From the NCBI GenBank assembly GCA_001510575.1, contig LNGK01000005.1, forward strand, positions 3,658,574 to 3,722,573: a stretch of DNA of 64,000 nucleotides, in the 5' to 3' direction. The DNA comes from Knoxdaviesia capensis. Its lineage: Eukaryota > Ascomycota > Sordariomycetes > Microascales > Gondwanamycetaceae. Both the position numbers and the translations under genes were made by a program. Below the pieces are notes generated by a model. It searched no databases, was not told where the DNA came from, and worked only from the letters and a program-made list of their open reading frames with translations. Positions within the stretch are counted from its first letter, which is position 1. Every line of letters begins with the position of its first letter. Of this stretch, positions 58,774 through 64,000 are shown piece after piece.

Positions 58774-61455
58774 GAGGAGATGGATGGGAAAGAACGAGAT
58801 TACGAGAAAATGGCTATTGACAGGTCCAGAACTCCGATCACAAGACAATACGGCAGTGACAGAACAGAAGAAGGAGCCACCCAGAACCACTTGAGACAAG
58901 AACGGGCAAGAAGGCAAAGACTGGCCAGACAGACGAGGAAGGCGCAGAGAGAGGCAGGAGAAAGACCCCCGTTCAGGCAAGGGCCAAGCAGGATAAAGAA
59001 CAGCGAAAATCGAGAGACGGAATGGGGGTGGGATGGAACTGGGAAGGAAAGACGCACTAAGGCGAGACGGGGCATGGACAGATGCAGGAACAAGGAACAC
59101 AAGAAACTGGCAAGACCGGATATCAGGAACAGTGCCAATTTAGGCCTGGGCACTTGGGAGATTCTCTTGGGACGACCTCGTTTCGTAGCGTGCGGTTTGG
59201 CTGGTGGCTGTTAGTCAGTCACCGCCCGGCCAGCTAAAACATGGAGGTGGCTCTGTACAGTGTGGAGCTGCTCTGGCGACTGTACGGGCCATGCAGCCCA
59301 ACAACCCCTTTAACTGCATATGGTCTCTTCTGACATCTGATGGAAGCATCAGGAGCGAAGCCCGCGTCTTAGAGAGCGGTTATGTGCATGGAAATCGTCG
59401 GATACGTGCATAAAAGCGTGCATCTACTGAGCCGGCTCTAGTCGGCAAGCACTGAAGAAACATTTGATGAGCAACAGGTGAGGCGATATCCAGATTGTGT
59501 ACTTTACAGTAGGGTGGCATGCTTCAAATAATGCAGGCCGTGTGTGTTATTTAGAGGGTGAGACTGGGAGGAGGCGAGAGGTCGTGCCAGCAATGGAATC
59601 AACTTCCACGGATACGAGGTTGCAGTTGGGCTGGCCAGCTGGTTTTCAATGGGCTTTTTGGAGTTGTTTTCAATCGGCGGTCGAGGTGGGTCGTCGTCTG
59701 GTTGCTTTGGATGGGTGGAGGGAGAAGAGCTGGCGTTGCTATGCTTGCCTGGCCGCCCAGTCTTACAGGATAGGATGGACAGTATAAGTCATTCGTACCC
59801 CTGAGTTTATGGCCGTGTTCACGGTCGGCTGTTCTGCGAGTCCACGAAGGATTCTTCGCCGGTGGGTATTGGTTCATCCATGGAGATATCCTTCGCTGCA
59901 CAGCCAGACTCTCTGAGACTCTCTCTCCACTTCATATCCTCATCCCCTCACGTCGAAAGAGTCGGAGAGACACTGCCGATCTGGCGCAAAGTCGAGATCA
60001 ACTCACCAGAAAATGACGGCGGGAGACAGCCCTTGTATGGAATCCCGATAGAAGTTGCGGTAGCGCTGAGCCAAATCCGGTCGCTTATCCCATCCACCCT
60101 GTTCCCCTTTTTCCTTGAATCTGGCTCTCGAGAATGATCAATGCACACTGGCCTAAACCGCCTGCACAAGGATGACTCTCCCTCTCTTTTTGGTAGAGGT
60201 ACCGTGCAGTTACCTATCATGGACCCCAGCCCCTTTTCTCCCTAAAGGGCATCTGGCTGCTATAAATACAGTACAGTGCGTCTGCATCAGTGCATTCAAC
60301 AAGGGACATCGTAGGAGGGTGCAAGAAGGGTGAGGCCAGGGCAGGCGAAAGTACCCGTTGTAAGCCGGCCAAGCACTGGAGGTACCTCGCTGTCCGTGGC
60401 CTTCTAATCCTGGCTTAGACCAACAGTCCGGGGTATATAGCGAGCCCCTTGTCTGTTCTCGCTGGAGTGGAGGGTCCACTAAAGGCGACACGTTCTCTCT
60501 CTGACGCTTCGTGCGCATATGAGGTGCAACACTGATCGAGGGAGACGCTTCCAACGCCGTCTGGGAGGGGTTACAGTACAGTACAGTACTGTAAGTATCA
60601 TCTGTAAGTACCTGTCGGAGTTGGCAGAGGTACTTCCAGGCCCAGGCTTGTCACCGTCAGCTTGTGTTCTCGTGACCGGTGGTGCTGGAATCTCGCATAT
60701 CAAATTGTTGGAGAGACTCATTTCAACTATGGGGCCCAATCATGTAATATCACCAATTTTTCTTCTATGCTTATACGAGATTTCCTGTTCTTTTCCCACC
60801 AGGCGTTTCCCTCGTTAATCTCAGTAATATTGCACAGGCAAGCTAGTCACGGCGCTGCCAGCTATGAAGCGACCTGTTGCTCTGTCGTCTCGAGTTCAAT
60901 CTTCACGATACCTCGTCCTCCGTTGAGCCTCCATTCTGGAGTCGGTTCCAGGTAAGATATGCCCGATCTTACCGCTGGGCAATCAATCAAAGGCATCAGT
61001 TGACACCCATACACACCACACATACAGCTCCTGGGGAGCACAAACCGCCTCGTGTGAAGAGATAATTCCGTGTCGCACCAACTCAGACACCACCAGAGAC
61101 CAACAACCAACAGACCAATTTCCCCATTAAGAACAAGCTTAAAGCTGTTCCCAATCAGGTTACCGCTTCCCTCCCCCAGCTTACTGTGCAAACACGCTGG
61201 AGGTTGACGATCGAAAATAAACGAAATTTCGCCAATTCGCGGCGTCTGGCCAATGATACCCTGTGTTCTCCGTCTCGTCGCATCGCTTTTTCCTTTTTGG
61301 TGCTGGTGCTTGTTCCTCGACGAGGCGCGAAACATTGGAAAACACTGGTCGTGTCTCGTTTCGTTTTGTTGCTCTTTTTCTTGTTGGCGTGTCGATCTTC
61401 TTTCACGGCGAAATGTTTCGTCCAGTACAGTACGTATGTGGAAATGCAGGCTTCC

Positions 61456-61500
61456 CTCTCTCTCCCTCTCTCTCCCTCTCTCTCCCTCTCTCTTCCTCTC
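61456..61500 (+). repeat. (CTCTCTCC)n minisatellite
   Basis: About five tandem 8-bp units, the last ones slightly altered. Confidence 0.85.
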
Positions 61501-62229
61501 TTTTCAATAGTCTGGGTCATCCTAGGCCTACACATCTGTCTTGGTCCCTTGCTTACCCCTTTGGCGCCGACTTCCCCAAAGCCACTGTTGCTGGAACTCT
61601 TTTGCCGTTTTTCTCCTCCTCTGCTGGCAGGCTTCTGGAAATTTGGCTTCATGCTGGTCCTGGGACGTTCTCCGTATTCAGGGAACCCAGTACAGCCGCC
61701 GTTGCGGGTGAGTGCAGGCCTCTAGCCGTCTTCATTTCCAGCTGTGCTACAGAAACGCTCGGGAGGACTCGCATTGCCGTCACATCTGTAGCACATCGGC
61801 AGGTGTGCGTACACGCTCTCTCCTCGTATGCATAGAATATCTACAGACGCTGTCGACCTACCAGTCATATCGCCACTGAGCTCCCATCCAGACCGTTTCT
61901 CGGCGTCCTACAACGAGAGGATACCGGCAATCCCTGGCATTGAGGCTGGCCCAGGCCCTGGATTTCGAGAGGCCTTCTCCCCCCAATATGCACAGTCAAG
62001 TCCATCTGATGCGATGTCTGTCCGCTCATTGGCCGGCCGCCTCCCATCCAACAACATCAGACGATCGGCTTCAGGGTTGCTTGAGTAAGATGAACGGAAG
62101 AATTTCGTCCTCACCTCGCCGCACGACTGGTTCAAGCACGCTGTGCCTCATTCCTGTTACAGTCAGTCCATGGCCAGAGATTATAGCGGCCACGGAGTCA
62201 GTATTCCAGGTCCTCACGCGAGGGGTTGT

Positions 62230-62252
62230 GCACACACACACACACACACACT
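62230..62252 (+). repeat. (CA)n microsatellite
   Basis: A run of about 11 CA units. Confidence 0.9.
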
Positions 62253-63036
62253 TTCTCTTTCTCCCACGCCACCAACACTCATGCCACCTGCTTAGCCTTT
62301 CCCTTAGCCTCCCGTATTGAGATGTTATGGTTAGATGCAAACCACTTCGACTACTGCAAATAGTCCATGTTTTGGCCACCGTTCCACAACTCTCCAAAAG
62401 TCTGGACAAACCTAAATTTCGCCTGTCCAGTCAGCCTTTCTCCTCCCGTCCAGTCCAAAAGTCCAGGCCCCAGAATGGCCAGGATCCTCCTTGAAGACCG
62501 GGTCAATCCTGATGAGGCAGTATCCAGGAAGCGAGGCCAATCAAGCCTCCCATTTCAGCTAGTTCGCCCTCTATAAATACCTTAGTTCAAGGCTTCACGC
62601 TCTTTAAGAAGGCGTTCTTGATGGGGTCCAAAGTAGCCTCCTCTGTCTATCTCTCTTAGTCCTTGGGCACGGTATCTCCACCATCAGTCATGACCACAGT
62701 CTGTGTGCTCCTGTCTGCCCAAGCATCCCCATAAATCTTGTAAAATGTCGTTGGCTTGGTGGGCGCACGTAGTTCCTGATCCTTCGTTCGCAAAAGCAAG
62801 TCTCAGCCCTCTCCCGCCCAGCATTCTTGTCTGAAACCCGTGGCGTTCGGCCGCGCTGTCAGAGAGGTCGTCGCTGCATTGATTGGATCCCCCCCCCTTC
62901 TGCAGGGCAAATTTGTGACTAAAATCAACTTCTTGCGTGGCACAGGAACGAACAGAAAAATCTGCATTGATCGGCTTGGACATCCCTGTTTGGTTCAGGA
63001 CCTCGCTTCAAGATTTCTCTAGAGTAAAGATTATGT

Positions 63037-63048
63037 TTAGGGTTAGGG
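63037..63048 (+). promoter_or_regulatory. Double TTAGGG box upstream of the hydrolase gene
   Basis: TTAGGGTTAGGG lies about 430 bp upstream of the ATG at 63480. Confidence 0.45.
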
Positions 63049-63479
63049 CTGGGTTTTCCGGGTTCTTTGTCGGGTATCATTTCTCCCGCTCCCCCGCATT
63101 ATCAAATTAAACTGCAACGTCGACGAAGGGTTCCGTTTCAAGGTTTTATGTCTTGGAGATGGTCGTTGTTCTTCTTCAGGATTTGTTGAGTAATCTTTCA
63201 AGAATACAATTGGGAGAACCACTCGAGGCCATAACCTCGGTTGCAAATTCCCGGGCGAACATTCATCCGCAAGAAGCAAGGACTCCGAATAAGTTCCCGA
63301 GGGTTACAGAACGGCAACATATCTCAACATCGCCACGGTTTCAGCAATCAACACTGCAAAGTCGAGAATGAAGTATCATATCTGATATATCATTCACAGT
63401 TGCAGCATAACCAGGGATCCGATTTTCATCTTCCACCTGTTTTGCGACGCAGTTTCGCGACTCCCTTGCTGGTTTCACA

Positions 63480-64000
63480 ATGGATTCGCGCCGCGCCATA
63501 TTAACGCCGTGGCACATCGCCGGCGCTGCGGCGGTCGTGGTCGGCGGTTGTGTCCAGTGGCTGCGATACCTGACATACAGCGACCGCCGCACTGTTGCCC
63601 CCGCGCCACCCCGCACATCTCCGTTACTGGACGGCCATGAACGGATGATGCACCCGTACCCGGCTAACGTCATGCCCGGGGGCCGGGATGTCAGTTCAGC
63701 CTACGGCAACATCCGGGTCTATGAATGGGGCCCCGTGGAGGGAGAAAAAGTCCTCCTTCTCCACGGAATCGGAACCCCCGCACTGGCTCTGCAGGACATG
63801 GCGGAGACGCTGGTTGCGAGCGGGCGACGGGTGATGCTCTTCGGTAAGATATGGCGAACTATTGATGTGTGTGTGTGTGTGTGGGGGGNGGGGGGGGGGG
63901 GGGGGGGTATGTATGTGACGCTGACATTTTGCTGCAGATTTCTTTGGCCGCGGCTACTCCGACGCCCCGCTTGACCTTCCCTACGATGTACGTCTGTACA
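63480..64000 (+). CDS. Alpha/beta hydrolase with N-terminal membrane anchor, 5' part only
   Basis: Exons 63480-63843 and 63938-63987 are visible; a further donor (GTACGT) starts at 63988 and the gene runs out of the window. Residues about 12-28 are hydrophobic (WHIAGAAAVVVGGCVQWL), a signal anchor or single membrane span. VLLLHGIGTP is the oxyanion HG motif after strand 3 of the fold, and FDFFGRGYSDAP is typical of epoxide-hydrolase/esterase-like members. The nucleophile elbow, catalytic acid and histidine lie beyond the end, so the reaction cannot be named. The first visible intron contains a GT run followed by a long G run with one undetermined base at 63889. Confidence 0.85.
63868..63907 (+). 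repeat. (GT)n-(G)n run with an undetermined base
   Basis: A GT dinucleotide repeat passes into about 25 G bases inside the first intron of the hydrolase gene. The N at 63889 shows that the run length was not resolved. Confidence 0.9.

Larger units (their letters stand above)
57643..63479. other. Divergent intergenic region, 5.8 kb
   Basis: It is the largest gap. Simple repeats dominate: a T7C array at 58400-58460, GA repeats at 58750-58773, a CTCTCTCC array at 61456-61500 and CA repeats at 62230-62252. From 57960 to 59110 the plus strand is purine-rich, which fits a long leader of the Sel1 gene. CCAAT and TATA-like words occur at 62537 and 62572 without a recognised gene after them; a double TTAGGG lies at 63037-63048. 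Open frames here are low-complexity. Confidence 0.5.

Noticed and set aside
63868..63907. G-run with an N as a biological quadruplex or telomere signal
   Set aside because: It is an unresolved simple repeat in an intron; its length and sequence are not reliable.

Overview
This window is nuclear DNA of a filamentous ascomycete (Pezizomycotina; a eurotiomycete-like genome is my best guess, not proven). The signs are short spliceosomal introns with GTRNGT donors and CAG/TAG acceptors, long intergenic spaces with pyrimidine-rich leaders, GC-rich coding exons, and the gene set: a LaeA-type methyltransferase, a CYP52/pisatin-demethylase-like P450, a fungal tyrosinase, a GH37 trehalase and a Nif1-type Sel1 protein. 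I modelled 17 protein-coding genes, two of them cut by the window edges. Exon joins were chosen by reading frame and family conservation, not by transcripts. I found no rRNA, tRNA, CRISPR array or intact mobile element.

Layout from left to right: the C-terminal half of an asparagine-synthetase-domain protein (+); a SAM-dependent methyltransferase (-); a cytochrome P450 (+); a four-helix membrane protein (+); the eRF1 methyltransferase Mtq2 (+); the snRNP core protein SmD1 (-); a secreted tyrosinase (-); the second-largest RNA polymerase I subunit (-); the small GTPase Arl8 (+); phosphatidylinositol synthase (-); a low-specificity threonine aldolase (+); a secreted trehalase (+); a GNAT acetyltransferase (+); nucleoporin Nup159 (-); proteasome subunit beta-2 (+); a Nif1/Dsf2-like Sel1-repeat protein (-); and the start of a membrane-anchored alpha/beta hydrolase (+).

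The genes do not form a pathway or a biosynthetic cluster. Most are housekeeping: rRNA synthesis, splicing, translation termination, proteasome, nuclear pore, phospholipid synthesis and vesicle traffic. The P450, tyrosinase and methyltransferase are separate accessory-type genes among them. I did not find an undescribed system. The most useful non-coding signals are a heat-shock-element/TATA/heat-shock-element promoter in front of the trehalase, telomere-like TTAGGG repeats placed 220-450 bp upstream of several genes, a perfect CACGTGACGTG dyad beside one of these in the Pol I subunit promoter, G-quadruplex motifs, and coding micro-exons of 14-23 nt in three genes.

About half of the window is non-coding. 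The largest gaps are 57.6-63.5 kb, 23.6-29.2 kb and 30.8-35.1 kb. They hold simple repeats, strand-biased pyrimidine tracts and unsupported open frames.
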